Notes: generated from the letters alone by a model not told the origin. Shown: positions 12,401 through 18,791, numbered from the stretch's first letter. The stretch is DNA of 64,000 nt from Bacillota bacterium (GCA_023423335.1 JAFAFU010000065.1:62001-126000); one strand, 5' to 3'. Numbers and translations are program-made.

Positions 12401-12473
12401 TTTGATCCTGTACCTGATTTTCTGCAATAATTTTCTTATCCACGACTGACATCCCCCAGTTAAATTTCATCAC
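3492..12473 (-). CDS. AT-less type I PKS with terminal condensation domain: KS-KR-ACP-KS-KR-ACP-C
   Basis: This is a 2993-residue megasynthase. KS1 (about 31-460) has Cys206, His340 and His380. KR1 has its NADPH site TGGVGGIG near 903 and Tyr1063/Asn1067. ACP1 carries Ser1220 in GADS. KS2 (about 1297-1725) has Cys1471, His1604 and His1644. KR2 has TGGTDGIG near 2158 and Tyr2314/Asn2318. ACP2 carries Ser2506 in GGDS. From about 2572 to the end is an NRPS-type condensation domain with an intact HHILLDG motif at 2695. No AT, DH, ER, A or TE domain is present, so AT acts in trans, and two rounds of extension with ketoreduction are predicted. The start is uncertain: no good ribosome site precedes 12473, whereas GGGGG precedes a GTG at 12443. 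A stand-alone AT, an ACP and a thioesterase lie just upstream. Confidence 0.93.
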   Translation of the reverse strand: MMKFNWGMSVVDKKIIAENQVQDQKREDNHMDIAIIGIGLKIADESSLPEYWDIYKKNIDCIREMPEHRKNQVREYAKVFLGEELEPEYYKGTYLEHLDEFDYEYFKISPREAQVMDPAQRLLLETICETFDDAGYNNKALKGSKTGIFIGYSAGSFKDNYLMNISFKHSDLMKYAMVGNMPAILPARASHILDLKGPSLVLDTACSSSLVAINQACDSLKSHTSEMAIAGGVKLNLLPLITQSTKLGFESDDDKTRTFDAGASGTSIGEGVACILLKPLEQAVKDKDYIYAVIKGISINHDGTAMGITAPNPVAQTTVILDALKDADIHPEDIDYIETHGTATILGDPIEFQGLNNAFGMYTKRKQYCALSASKSNLGHLYECASMAAAIKAIAAIQYKKIPGMKNFMQPNMIIGFCNSPFYINQYTKDWVVPEGKSRTCAVSAFGISGTNCHMILQEHRNESQLEAPRPVDMLCLSAKCQESLQSLVNKYIDFLAEDSIDINLVAVNTNRNKTHYQLRIAVVFENKQELLEKLVSIQKIDMLDENHKSEGIYYANLDNPAPAATAAYGDLLQDCNEMLMEYSAIEDKITAKADIRKMIDKIAVMYMNGTEIDWELLYNGFSRNKVILPHYPFKKSHVWLPIEKLTAQKTDTPKESTDRIEIKQDYAVQPREQLYYRRVFLEKEKSEEQCNLQDCLFIQLSENVQPDIHKYLENRFHRIITLNIDEKMLKIINAENYFQQLYRNVDFSTITHVIYMGRVNMESIQNDSDLRYYLKISLMGLSSLYKCLKSSIWSKNNLTIISLINNAFCVTGEETSLSPEGAAIFGFGKALNREFKNIHTYCIDFDTNTEPQIIADEIESRHGLDIVCYRNNMRYVEGLEEVEIPATEKDVIVKDGGIYLITGGVGGIGFETAMGLLRRADNITLILLGRSALPEASQWESILRENQNQQVIKRIKKIQELQKYAKQVAYYVCDISDKAEVISVIKSVNQLYGKLNGVFHAAGIGGGTNLAGLNEERITGMIAPKIFGTYILDHETRNQDLDFFVMYSSISTIFSSSDLPDYAAGNVYMDAYCEYRKKTEPGVNATINWATWSETGMSVDHNFTIDTLFKSIKTKTGIMGLFSVLNSGGGNLVIGELNLQSQMGLLIKKYPMEFSEYIKNNIRLLEEAQKKVQEEAQKSVPGTGEYGRVENQLCEACCKVLGYDEINIFDNFFELGADSIMLGYIFNEVDLRYPKLLKITDLFSHPTVKSLAEYILEMGGGTTKEEAEPEEESIHAIREDNPGTVQERSEIAINENDIAIIGVGMKLPNADNLEEYWELLINGINAIREMPEEHRREVENHIKYQHKTSEDIKFRKCAYLDEINKFDYTYFGMSPREASLIDPANRLFLQCCASAIDDAGYGKNGIKGTNTGIFLGYSANIGSAYSRLLYEADPELFNASLPLNQISMSASKVAYLFDLKGPSMVIDTACSSSLVSIHMACDQIRNGSCDMALAGGVSLALAPVADKFSVGFESQEEKTRAFADYSTGAAVGEGVGVVLLKSLKQAVKDGDAIYSVIKGSAINQDGSSFGIAAPNYLAQSEAIQRAWRNAGVTPHEISYIEAHGTGTPLGDPIEVRGITDAYETITKDKQICGIGSLKTNIGHLNEASGISGILKMVLMLRHKIIPPSLNLNIPNRNIDFLASPLYVITKPTKLLPKKNRVVIGINGFGMSGTNCHVIMEEAPEIVMPRTMGSYEPYVITVTAKSTTALKNLLGRYLDYVRCTDILDYGQLCHNINTGRYHFPYRVAFIFQDREDLIYKLEQLSSYYPYDASISDCYSGQYSIVPENKVNRYEYEITLKEQNQLTAKSEKLIAEYMSDGSLKHLSGLLECYIKGAEVSWSALYNGVYSKTHLPTYPYDKLHCWYKVPELELIQEEEVKLDSYYYDKKWISNEAEDYSRLKAGDTVVILHNQKPELEELSLRLEEEGIDVIHLYPGDVYKKEDSKHYYASSEANGYQTFFEDLQDKSIKMILHAKSFCRIPSESSDEIKNKLETGFFDLIYIIKAMSKAHFNPKIDLLILSNNAYRISGEEKFLVPENASVLSLGKVIEQEYTNINCRAIDMELETSAECIRKELYVNTHLYMAGYRNNIRYVEEMDEADINPVNPDILREGGVYVITGGTDGIGLETANYISSQISGHIILLSRRGFAPEEEWEELKKDEKLKRKIELFEEMKKNGGTLNIYSCDVGDYNSVKEVMDDVRKQYGRIHAVVHSAGISGAGYILRKEKESFLSVFNPKIYGAWNLDTLTIQDHLDFMLLYSSAVTDSGEAGQSDYVAANSYLDAFTDYRNRLGRKTLTVNWVSWKETGMSVVHGINVDSATKAITTKEGIAALDGFLKSSKHRVTIGQFNVDDNFLAMSQYSKNQASPRITAKISALLEMRQNSQDDQRLSDGNRDFAQIKNGKLIFIPKSDKASKTKNTGSHTKLVGDYSGQYKDTERIIGSIYSSILGYEEINVFDNFFEMGGDSVMLSEMHDLIDEKYPDYLTIADLFEYTSVRTLSEYIDSKQPVTGINAAEEEAAVSAAEIKSEPETCIYPTSEVQKRIYFDSRLNANKLMYNNPFISDISEFEGDLEKVINEIIQRHEILRTNFTIIDGKLMQCVLPKLKITIDYVSVTKMDDIDYHSYLRSFDYKKAPLFHATVFLGPENEKILLFDVHHILLDGYSASLFQDEMLTLAMGRPIEEPRGQYHDYIDFESEFILTDEYREMEKYWAGRLDHYDDSLELQANSMEITYASVDETIDNELADKMKTLSMSMNISLFSVFYTALTLALSIESGKNDIALLIPTLNRYRPRFKKILGVFINLIPIRSQIAEDIIISDYLMLTAKNIEQDISNQFYDYNNIVKLRKAANNNRLPNFYYFFDFEDQSIKKIKDKKEIAINQTISKNHVDFYIKKYNNVFQMNVSYKANIYSKEQISHIICSFKDILTYFTRTDFMRNPISQLKESMKRSEKDDQ

Positions 12474-12496
12474 TTTGATGATTGGACCAGTAATTT

Positions 12497-13198
12497 TTAA
12501 TACCTGGTAAGTACCTGATTTATGAGGTTGACTGTTTCTATCGTATTAATAATAGGAAACATATGCGTCCCTGTAATCATTTTAAAATTGATGCTTCTTC
12601 CGGCTGCTTTTCCCCAGGCGGAAACATCTGCATAACTCATGCTTGTATCTTCGCTTCCCCACATAATGGTCATCTCTGAATTTATACGACAGGGAGTTGG
12701 ATTTACTCTATATGTATCCAGCAGCTTTAAATCCGTATAAATTACCTGATAAAAATAATCTCCCAAATCCTTGTTCTCTTCTGACAGCTTGTCCAGGTTT
12801 TCACTATCAATAAAGCCCGCCTTAAACTCCTCAAAGCTCTTATATCTGCGATCTTCCTTTTTCTCAATATATGGGGGCCATCTTCCTGAAAGAAACAGAC
12901 TGCTTGGAAGGCGGTCACCATTTTCATCAAGCTTATAGTATAATTCGTAAGTAAATACTGCCCCCAAGCTATGACCAAAAATCGCATATGGTTCTTCTGT
13001 ATCGGATATTGCACTCCGTATGCATTGATATAAGTCCTCCAAAGCATTGTAAAAATTCTGACATAGAGGTTGCTCCCGTCTCGTGATATGCCCCGGTAAA
13101 TCCAATGGCATAAAAGTAACCCCCTCATTCAAATATTTCTTCCACTTAATATATGACAATGTACTGCCACCAGCATGCGGAATACAAAAAAGCAGCAT
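12497..13198 (-). CDS. type II thioesterase (alpha/beta hydrolase)
   Basis: This 233-residue protein has the family opening LLFCIPHAGGS, the nucleophile elbow GHSLG (Ser near residue 90) and a late His in GTHMFP. Length and motifs fit the external editing thioesterases of PKS/NRPS clusters, which hydrolyse misprimed or stalled acyl groups from carrier proteins. It starts at ATG after a GGGGAGG site and lies 23 bases upstream of the PKS. Because the PKS lacks an integral TE it could also take part in product release, but that is inference. Confidence 0.9.
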   Translation of the reverse strand: MLLFCIPHAGGSTLSYIKWKKYLNEGVTFMPLDLPGHITRREQPLCQNFYNALEDLYQCIRSAISDTEEPYAIFGHSLGAVFTYELYYKLDENGDRLPSSLFLSGRWPPYIEKKEDRRYKSFEEFKAGFIDSENLDKLSEENKDLGDYFYQVIYTDLKLLDTYRVNPTPCRINSEMTIMWGSEDTSMSYADVSAWGKAAGRSINFKMITGTHMFPIINTIETVNLINQVLTRY

Positions 13199-13237
13199 GA
13201 TAGTCCTCCCCGGTAAAACTAATTTCTATCCTAAATA

Positions 13238-14491
13238 TTAAATACTTTGAAACATATGCTGTAACCTATATATATTCCCTGTTTCGTCCAGCAAACTTTT
13301 TATCCAATTTATTATTTCTTGTTTTTCCGCTTTTTTAGTCTTCAAAGCTTCTATCAGCATCTGAACTGCCTTAACTTCGTCTTCATAATCAACCGGCAGA
13401 TTTTTTTGTGCGGAATTGGTATACATATTGGAAATGTTCTTATAGATATCAATTACATGATTAAAATCCGTGGTATCTTCATTCTTATTTTCCGTAGATA
13501 CAATAATCCCCAGGCAACGACCCAACAAATTCGGTACATCTTTCCTATAATTGGCATCTGCTTTGAAAATCTCACTGAACGCCAAGCGGTCTTTCTTTAT
13601 CCCGTGACAAAAGGTCTTTGTACCAGGCTGCGCTTCTGTGATAAAACTGCTGAGTAACAGTTTCGGACTCATCTCAATCGTTGCCGTTATTCCATAACGA
13701 TACATAATTGTTACCGCTTTCTCCCATTGCACCGGCATCACCAAATGATCGCTGAGTAATTCCGGAATCGAGTTACTGTCGGTGAATGGTACGCCTGTCA
13801 CATTGGCCAGAATTGGAAACCGGAACGGATAATATTGAAAACCTTGAAGGAATTTTCTGTATTCCTCCTTCACTGAAGACATTAGCGGAGAATGCATCGG
13901 CGGGCTTAGGAACAACGGTGAAATGATACACCCTGCCTGAACCAGCTTCTCCTCAACCAAATCCAAGGCGTCGTTGTATCCGCTGATTGCCAACTGCGAT
14001 GGGGAATTATAACAGGATATATATACTTTATCCTGTAATTTCAACTCCTTAATAATACCGGAAGCCAAATCATGGCTTACCTTCTCAACAATTGTCATTC
14101 TTCCGATATTGGATTCGATTACGCTTTGAACCAGTTCTCCTCTCTTTCTCAGCATCAGCAATACATCTTGAAAATTAACAGCCCCTGCACTCACCATAGC
14201 TGCATATTCGCCGATACTGTGTCCTGAAGAAAATTGAGGAAGAATACCGAACTCCTGGACATACGCCCGGTAAATGGCTACCTCTGTGGTTACGACAGCA
14301 ATCTGCATATTGGTAAAATCATTCAGCTCACTTAGTTTTCCTTCAAAGCATAGCTTCGCAACATCGAAATTCAATACCTCTTTGGCTTCATCATATGTTT
14401 GTCTGGATATCAGATAGTTGTTGTAGAAGAATTGACCCATCTTTACAAACTGTGTTCCCTGTCCGGGAAATATAAATGCTAATTTTTCCAT
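13238..14491 (-). CDS. trans-acting acyltransferase (malonyl-CoA/ACP transacylase family)
   Basis: This 417-residue FabD-type protein has FPGQGTQ near the N-terminus, nucleophile motif GHSIGEYAA, the RKRG arginine and an active-site His in PPMHSPLM. It should load extender units onto the two PKS ACPs, which have no AT of their own. Usual discrete ATs are near 300 residues; here about 100 extra C-terminal residues, rich in Lys and Glu and probably helical, follow the catalytic domain. Substrate choice cannot be read safely; malonyl-CoA or an ACP-bound unusual extender is possible. It sits between the free ACP and the thioesterase in the operon. Confidence 0.9.
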   Translation of the reverse strand: MEKLAFIFPGQGTQFVKMGQFFYNNYLISRQTYDEAKEVLNFDVAKLCFEGKLSELNDFTNMQIAVVTTEVAIYRAYVQEFGILPQFSSGHSIGEYAAMVSAGAVNFQDVLLMLRKRGELVQSVIESNIGRMTIVEKVSHDLASGIIKELKLQDKVYISCYNSPSQLAISGYNDALDLVEEKLVQAGCIISPLFLSPPMHSPLMSSVKEEYRKFLQGFQYYPFRFPILANVTGVPFTDSNSIPELLSDHLVMPVQWEKAVTIMYRYGITATIEMSPKLLLSSFITEAQPGTKTFCHGIKKDRLAFSEIFKADANYRKDVPNLLGRCLGIIVSTENKNEDTTDFNHVIDIYKNISNMYTNSAQKNLPVDYEDEVKAVQMLIEALKTKKAEKQEIINWIKSLLDETGNIYRLQHMFQSI

Positions 14492-14570
14492 CTCTGCTCC
14501 TCTTACTGCCTTCCATAACCTCTACGGCTTAATGTAATGATGTAACGGTTAAATACCTATGTATTAACCT

Positions 14571-14801
14571 TCACTGCTCCTGGATATAATTACAAATGGA
14601 ATTCAGTGTACTAAATTTATCCGTTCCCAAATCGTCATTATTCACTGCAATGTTAAATTCCTTTTCAATAAAAAGAACCAACTGGATAGAAAACAGGGAA
14701 TTAATAAACCCCATTTCAAAGATATTCTCATCCTCATTGATTTCTGTTATCTTTGCATATCGTTTTATAAAATCCATTACCTTATTCTTTATACTGCTCA
14801 T
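14571..14801 (-). CDS. stand-alone acyl carrier protein (FkbJ-like)
   Basis: This 76-residue carrier protein has its phosphopantetheine serine in GFINSLFSIQLV and continues with the helix FIEKEF. NSL in place of the usual DSL, with the LFxxQLV context, resembles as I recall it the ACPs on which methoxymalonyl or hydroxymalonyl units are made (FkbJ/ZmaD type). It sits immediately downstream of a 3-hydroxyacyl-CoA dehydrogenase, 17 bases away, after an AAGGAGGA ribosome site. The inferred role is to carry the acyl group while the dehydrogenases act on it. A starter-carrying ACP is an alternative. Confidence 0.87.
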   Translation of the reverse strand: MSSIKNKVMDFIKRYAKITEINEDENIFEMGFINSLFSIQLVLFIEKEFNIAVNNDDLGTDKFSTLNSICNYIQEQ

Positions 14802-14818
14802 TTTATTCCTCCTTCTTC

Positions 14819-15664
14819 TTAGTATTTATAAAAACCTGCTCCGGTTTTTCTTCCTTTCAACCCTGCATCTGCCATTTTTCTGAGCATCGGGCAGCATCTG
14901 AATTTACTGTCCTTGAAACTATCGAATAAGACATCCAGTGAATCAACCACTGTGTCAATTCCAATCAGATCTGCCGTTTCTAACGGACCCATTTTATGTC
15001 CATAACATTTACGGAAAATCATATCGACTGCTTCTGGAGTAGCACATTGATCCTGAACAATAAATGCTGCTTCATTCATCATCAGATGCGAAATTCTGTT
15101 TGTCACAAAGCCCGGTGAATCTTCCACAACGATACTTTCCTTTCCAATGTTGCTTAACAATAGCTTTAAGGAATTTAGTGTATCCTCAGAAGTATGTAAA
15201 CCCTTAATCACTTCGACGGCATGTATCATACCTACCGGGTTCATAAAATGTGCACCGATAACCTGCTTCGGACGTGTGGTTAATGATGCAAGCTTTGTAA
15301 TCGAGATGCAAGATGTATTAACGATGAATATGACATCTTCTCTGCATATCTTATCAATAACGGGATAGATTTCTTTTTTGATGTCTAATTTTTCATTTGC
15401 ATTTTCGATTACATAATCTGTTCTGCTTAATTTGTCATAGTCTTTCGTAAATTCAATTCTGGATAAAACAGTCTCTATTGAATCCGAATTTGTACCACTT
15501 TTACCGAAAGACCGGAAACGAAGCATATTGAATATATCCGTCTTTGCCGCAGTTAAAGCCTCCTCTGACCGATCCAGAAGAATGACTTCATTCCCCTTTT
15601 CGGCAAAAACAAACGCTACTCCTCTGCCCATGGTTCCAGCTCCGATAACACCAATCACATTCAT
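14819..15664 (-). CDS. 3-hydroxyacyl-CoA dehydrogenase family protein (Hbd/FkbK-like)
   Basis: The protein has 281 residues. The N-terminal NAD(H) Rossmann motif is GVIGAGTMGRG and the catalytic His lies in GAHFMNPVG; the C-terminal dimer domain ends in KGRKTGAGFY. Length is normal for clostridial Hbd. In primary metabolism such enzymes interconvert acetoacetyl- and 3-hydroxybutyryl-CoA. In FkbK-type roles they oxidise a carrier-bound glyceryl or seryl group. The start overlaps the EtfA stop by 4 bases (ATGA type), so the two are coupled. The neighbouring ACP favours an ACP-bound substrate, but this is inferred. Confidence 0.87.
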   Translation of the reverse strand: MNVIGVIGAGTMGRGVAFVFAEKGNEVILLDRSEEALTAAKTDIFNMLRFRSFGKSGTNSDSIETVLSRIEFTKDYDKLSRTDYVIENANEKLDIKKEIYPVIDKICREDVIFIVNTSCISITKLASLTTRPKQVIGAHFMNPVGMIHAVEVIKGLHTSEDTLNSLKLLLSNIGKESIVVEDSPGFVTNRISHLMMNEAAFIVQDQCATPEAVDMIFRKCYGHKMGPLETADLIGIDTVVDSLDVLFDSFKDSKFRCCPMLRKMADAGLKGRKTGAGFYKY

Positions 15665-16650
15665 ATTTTCCCTCTATTCATGTTATTTTTAAATTTTTTT
15701 ATTACTTCATGAACATCTGAAATCATTGCATAATCAGAATATTCAAAGATTACGGCTTTTTCATCATTGTTAATTGCAAAGATATTCTTTGCATTTTGAA
15801 TACCTGCTACATGCTGATTGGCCCCTGATATCCCAAACGCCACATACAGATCCGGTGCAACATTCGTACCTGATTGACCAATCTGCCTCGATTTCGGTAT
15901 TTTCCCATTTTCGACCATAATTCTTGTTCCGCCGATTTCCGCTCCATATTCCTGAGCAAGCTCCTCAATGATCTCAAAATCTTCATCACTGACACCTCTG
16001 CCCACTGCAAAAATAATTTTTGATTTTTCCAGATTACAGAACTCTTCATAGGTGTTTTCCAGAAGTTCTTTGATCTTGATACAATCTGTAAATTTACTGT
16101 TAAACCCACCATGATACTCCGTCAGATTCTCTTGAATTTCAGAATTTCTTTTTACATATTGAATAAATATATTCGGTTTAACGGTACACATCTGTATACC
16201 ATCATCCGTACAGACGATGTTGGCAATAATGGAAGAACTCAATGCCGCTCTTGAAAATATATATTTTTTATACCCCTGCGGTTGAATCTCAATACAGTCT
16301 GCAACCAATCCTGCTCCAGCCATGGTTGCCACAGTAGCCGCCGTTGCTTTTCCCAAATCAGTTCCGGTAAACAAAACTAAGCATGGCCGGTAATCATTAA
16401 TCATCTGTTTCACAATCTCTGAATACACGGTATATTCCTCATCTGCATAATCGCAAATAATGATTTCATCAGCTCCATAACTTTGCAATATTGCCGCATA
16501 TTTCCTATCATTTCCCCAGTAAATACCTGCCACCTCAGCGCCGTTTTCCTGTGCAAGGGACCTCGCTTTTCCAAGTAACTGATAATTCAAGTCCTCATAG
16601 TAATTTATAAGTGGATCACATATGACTAAAATCAAATTTCTTGTATCCAT
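15661..16650 (-). CDS. etfA: electron transfer flavoprotein, alpha subunit
   Basis: This 329-residue protein carries the C-terminal FAD-binding signature: SRQIGQSGTNVAPDLYVAFG followed by SGANQHVAGI and AINNDEKA. With EtfB it forms the FAD/AMP flavoprotein that accepts electrons from acyl-CoA dehydrogenases, or bifurcates them in anaerobes. It lies between etfB and the hydroxyacyl-CoA dehydrogenase and overlaps the latter by 4 bases. Its presence in a PKS operon suggests a dedicated electron acceptor for the acyl-CoA dehydrogenase encoded at the head of the operon. Confidence 0.92.
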   Translation of the reverse strand: MDTRNLILVICDPLINYYEDLNYQLLGKARSLAQENGAEVAGIYWGNDRKYAAILQSYGADEIIICDYADEEYTVYSEIVKQMINDYRPCLVLFTGTDLGKATAATVATMAGAGLVADCIEIQPQGYKKYIFSRAALSSSIIANIVCTDDGIQMCTVKPNIFIQYVKRNSEIQENLTEYHGGFNSKFTDCIKIKELLENTYEEFCNLEKSKIIFAVGRGVSDEDFEIIEELAQEYGAEIGGTRIMVENGKIPKSRQIGQSGTNVAPDLYVAFGISGANQHVAGIQNAKNIFAINNDEKAVIFEYSDYAMISDVHEVIKKFKNNMNRGKI

Positions 16651-16743
16651 AATCTCTCCCTATGACCATATATGGGCTATGCGTATTTTATGGTTTCAGC
16701 CCGATACTAGTTTAATTCAATATCTAACCTTTTTGTTTCTATT

Positions 16744-17514
16744 TCAGCTTTGTGAATATAATTTAATCTTATCCATTAAAAATTGAATTCCCATATCTGC
16801 CGTTCCTTCCAGAAAAAAGGTATTCTTTTTATCCAACGCCGAAGTAGAATTCAATACCTGGGTTTTTGATCCAGCCTGTCCACACCTGTTGACATCCGCT
16901 CCGATATCTTCTGCACTCCACACCTGCATTGACTTCTTCTGTGCTTTTTTCAAAGCGAGTAGGCTAATTTTACCTGAATCCATCTGAAAATTACGAAAAG
17001 CGATTACAGCAGGCAATTTCACATTCATAACCTTAATATGATTAACACCTTTTGCCTGTACCGTCATACTGCTGTCATCTATTCGATTTATTTCCAAGAC
17101 ATTCGCAACACACGGCAGTCCAAACCGTTCGGCTAAACCATAGGATACTTGTCCTGTTTCTCCGTCTACTGCCTGTGCCCCACAAACAATGAAGTCATAT
17201 TTAAGCTTTTGCATCGCTTTATGTAAAGTATATGTAGTTGCATAAGTATCTGCACCGGCAAATTTTCGATCACTCAGTAAAATAGCTTCATCCGCTCCCA
17301 TTGCAAGGCTGTGTATCAATACTGGTCTTGCTTCATTTGATCCCATGCATAAGCAGGTTATTATTAAATCCATCTCCTTCTTTAACATGGCTAATTTCTG
17401 CAGAGCAAGTAAGTCATACGGATTCATAGTCAATTTTTCTTCTCTCTGCTGATTGGAATATACAAGCTTTGTGGCTACCGCTTTTACACACAGTACAACC
17501 TTCATTATCCTCAC
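16744..17514 (-). CDS. etfB: electron transfer flavoprotein, beta subunit
   Basis: This 256-residue protein has EtfB features: MKVVLCVKA at the N-terminus, NPYDLLALQ, and the nucleotide-binding stretch CGAQAVDGETGQVSYGLA. It partners EtfA. It follows the acyl-CoA dehydrogenase by 15 bases, and 93 bases separate it from etfA. The start may be the GTG at 17514 (AAGGGG nearby) or the ATG three codons later. Order and content match bcd-etfB-etfA-hbd of the clostridial butyrate operon. Confidence 0.92.
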   Translation of the reverse strand: MRIMKVVLCVKAVATKLVYSNQQREEKLTMNPYDLLALQKLAMLKKEMDLIITCLCMGSNEARPVLIHSLAMGADEAILLSDRKFAGADTYATTYTLHKAMQKLKYDFIVCGAQAVDGETGQVSYGLAERFGLPCVANVLEINRIDDSSMTVQAKGVNHIKVMNVKLPAVIAFRNFQMDSGKISLLALKKAQKKSMQVWSAEDIGADVNRCGQAGSKTQVLNSTSALDKKNTFFLEGTADMGIQFLMDKIKLYSQS

Positions 17515-17529
17515 ACACCCCTTCTTGTA

Positions 17530-18666
17530 CTAAATGTCCAGTGTTGCCATTGTGTATATGGTATTTCTCTGCATCTCATTTGTACCGGAATAAACACTGC
17601 AAGCCAGTGCATCTCTCATTTCTCTCTCCAATCCGTATTCCTTCGTATAACCATAAGCACCAAAAATCTGCATTGCATCCTTACAGGCTGATATATAGCT
17701 TTCACTTACAAATAACTTAAAAATAGAAGTCTCCATGAAGGCATTCTTTTTCAGATCTTTCATCCATGCTATTTTATAAAGCATCAATCTTGAAAGTTCG
17801 ATATTCATCTTCATATTCGCTATTTTGTGTGTAATTGCCTGATATTCAGAAAGATACTTATTAAATTGCTTCCTCTGATTTACATAGGTCATGCATTTTT
17901 CCATCACTCTCTGCATGGCACCAACATGACAGGCAAATTCATAACAACGCTCCCATTCCAGAGCTGAAGCCATGATATTCCTGCCCTTATTGATGCTGCC
18001 TAATACATTCACTTTAGGGATTCTGCAGTTCATAAATACCACTTCTGCCATGGGGCAACTGTTTAAACCCATTTTTTCGATGTCTTTACCTACCTTCACA
18101 CCTTCAAATGACTTTTCAACCACAAAGACCGTAATAGGATCGGATTGGCTGCTTCCCAGTTTGGCAAATACGATAAACACATCTGCAATTGTTCCGTTAG
18201 AAATAAACATTTTACTTCCGTTCAATATGTAATCATCTTGGTCATCTACCGCTACCGTCAGCATTGCATGCGCATCCGATCCTGAATTGGCTTCCGTTAT
18301 TGCAATCGCGCCGATTAATTCTCCTGCTACCATAGGAGGAAGATATTTTTTTTTCAAGTATTCCGAACCAAATTGATGAATTAAATTTAATCCCACCCAA
18401 ATATGATTGTTCACCGCAAATACCAATCCATTATTAATGCATCCATAACCTAACGCTTCAATCGCAATGGCTGAGGTAAGATAACTTTCCTCCATTCCGC
18501 CATATTCTTCGGATACATTTAACCCAAAGAGTCCAAATTCAGCAATCTTGTTCCAGGTTTCAACAGTAAAACAGTCGAGTTCGTCTTCCTTATTTAAATT
18601 ATCTATCGCAAAATTTACTATTTCCTGTCGTAGTTGCCTTTGTTCCTCAGTTAATGCGAAATCCAT
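17530..18666 (-). CDS. acyl-CoA dehydrogenase family protein (FkbI/Bcd-like)
   Basis: This 378-residue flavoenzyme starts MDFALTEEQR; an AGGGAAGGAAGGG ribosome site supports this ATG rather than the upstream extension to 18720. The FAD-binding AITEANSGSDA and the C-terminal YGYTKEYGLEREMRDA are typical. The catalytic Glu of short/medium-chain enzymes, in the YEGT motif, is Ser360 here (VYSGTNEMQR). A Glu at 239 in LEWERCYEFA sits where isovaleryl-CoA dehydrogenase keeps its base. It heads the operon just upstream of etfB. It probably desaturates or oxidises an acyl thioester, perhaps ACP-bound, passing electrons to the ETF pair. Confidence 0.88.
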   Translation of the reverse strand: MDFALTEEQRQLRQEIVNFAIDNLNKEDELDCFTVETWNKIAEFGLFGLNVSEEYGGMEESYLTSAIAIEALGYGCINNGLVFAVNNHIWVGLNLIHQFGSEYLKKKYLPPMVAGELIGAIAITEANSGSDAHAMLTVAVDDQDDYILNGSKMFISNGTIADVFIVFAKLGSSQSDPITVFVVEKSFEGVKVGKDIEKMGLNSCPMAEVVFMNCRIPKVNVLGSINKGRNIMASALEWERCYEFACHVGAMQRVMEKCMTYVNQRKQFNKYLSEYQAITHKIANMKMNIELSRLMLYKIAWMKDLKKNAFMETSIFKLFVSESYISACKDAMQIFGAYGYTKEYGLEREMRDALACSVYSGTNEMQRNTIYTMATLDI

Positions 18667-18762
18667 ATTACCTTCCCTTCCTTCCCTTCTTTCAATATAC
18701 TTTTTTATGCTTATTATCACTTTTTTTTACTTTATATTACTTTTAATTACATATTCCATATA

Positions 18763-18791
18763 ATTACATTTACAATAACATTAATTGTAAA
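18763..18791 (-). promoter_or_regulatory. predicted PKS-operon promoter with overlapping palindrome
   Basis: On the minus strand TTTACA (18786-18791) and TGTAAT (18763-18768) are separated by 17 bases, a sigma-A type arrangement with 5/6 matches in each box. The -35 box and the whole spacer form a perfect 8-base inverted repeat, TTTACAAT-N7-ATTGTAAA (18769-18791). That position would let a bound repressor occlude RNA polymerase. The gene for such a regulator is not evident in the window. Confidence 0.6.

Noticed and set aside
16651..16743. 93-base gap between etfA and etfB checked for a promoter
   Set aside because: No convincing -35/-10 pair; the genes are in one orientation with normal operon spacing elsewhere.
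18667..18720. 18-residue N-terminal extension of the acyl-CoA dehydrogenase
   Set aside because: It is basic, translates the ribosome-site purine run itself, and homologues start at MDFALTEEQ.
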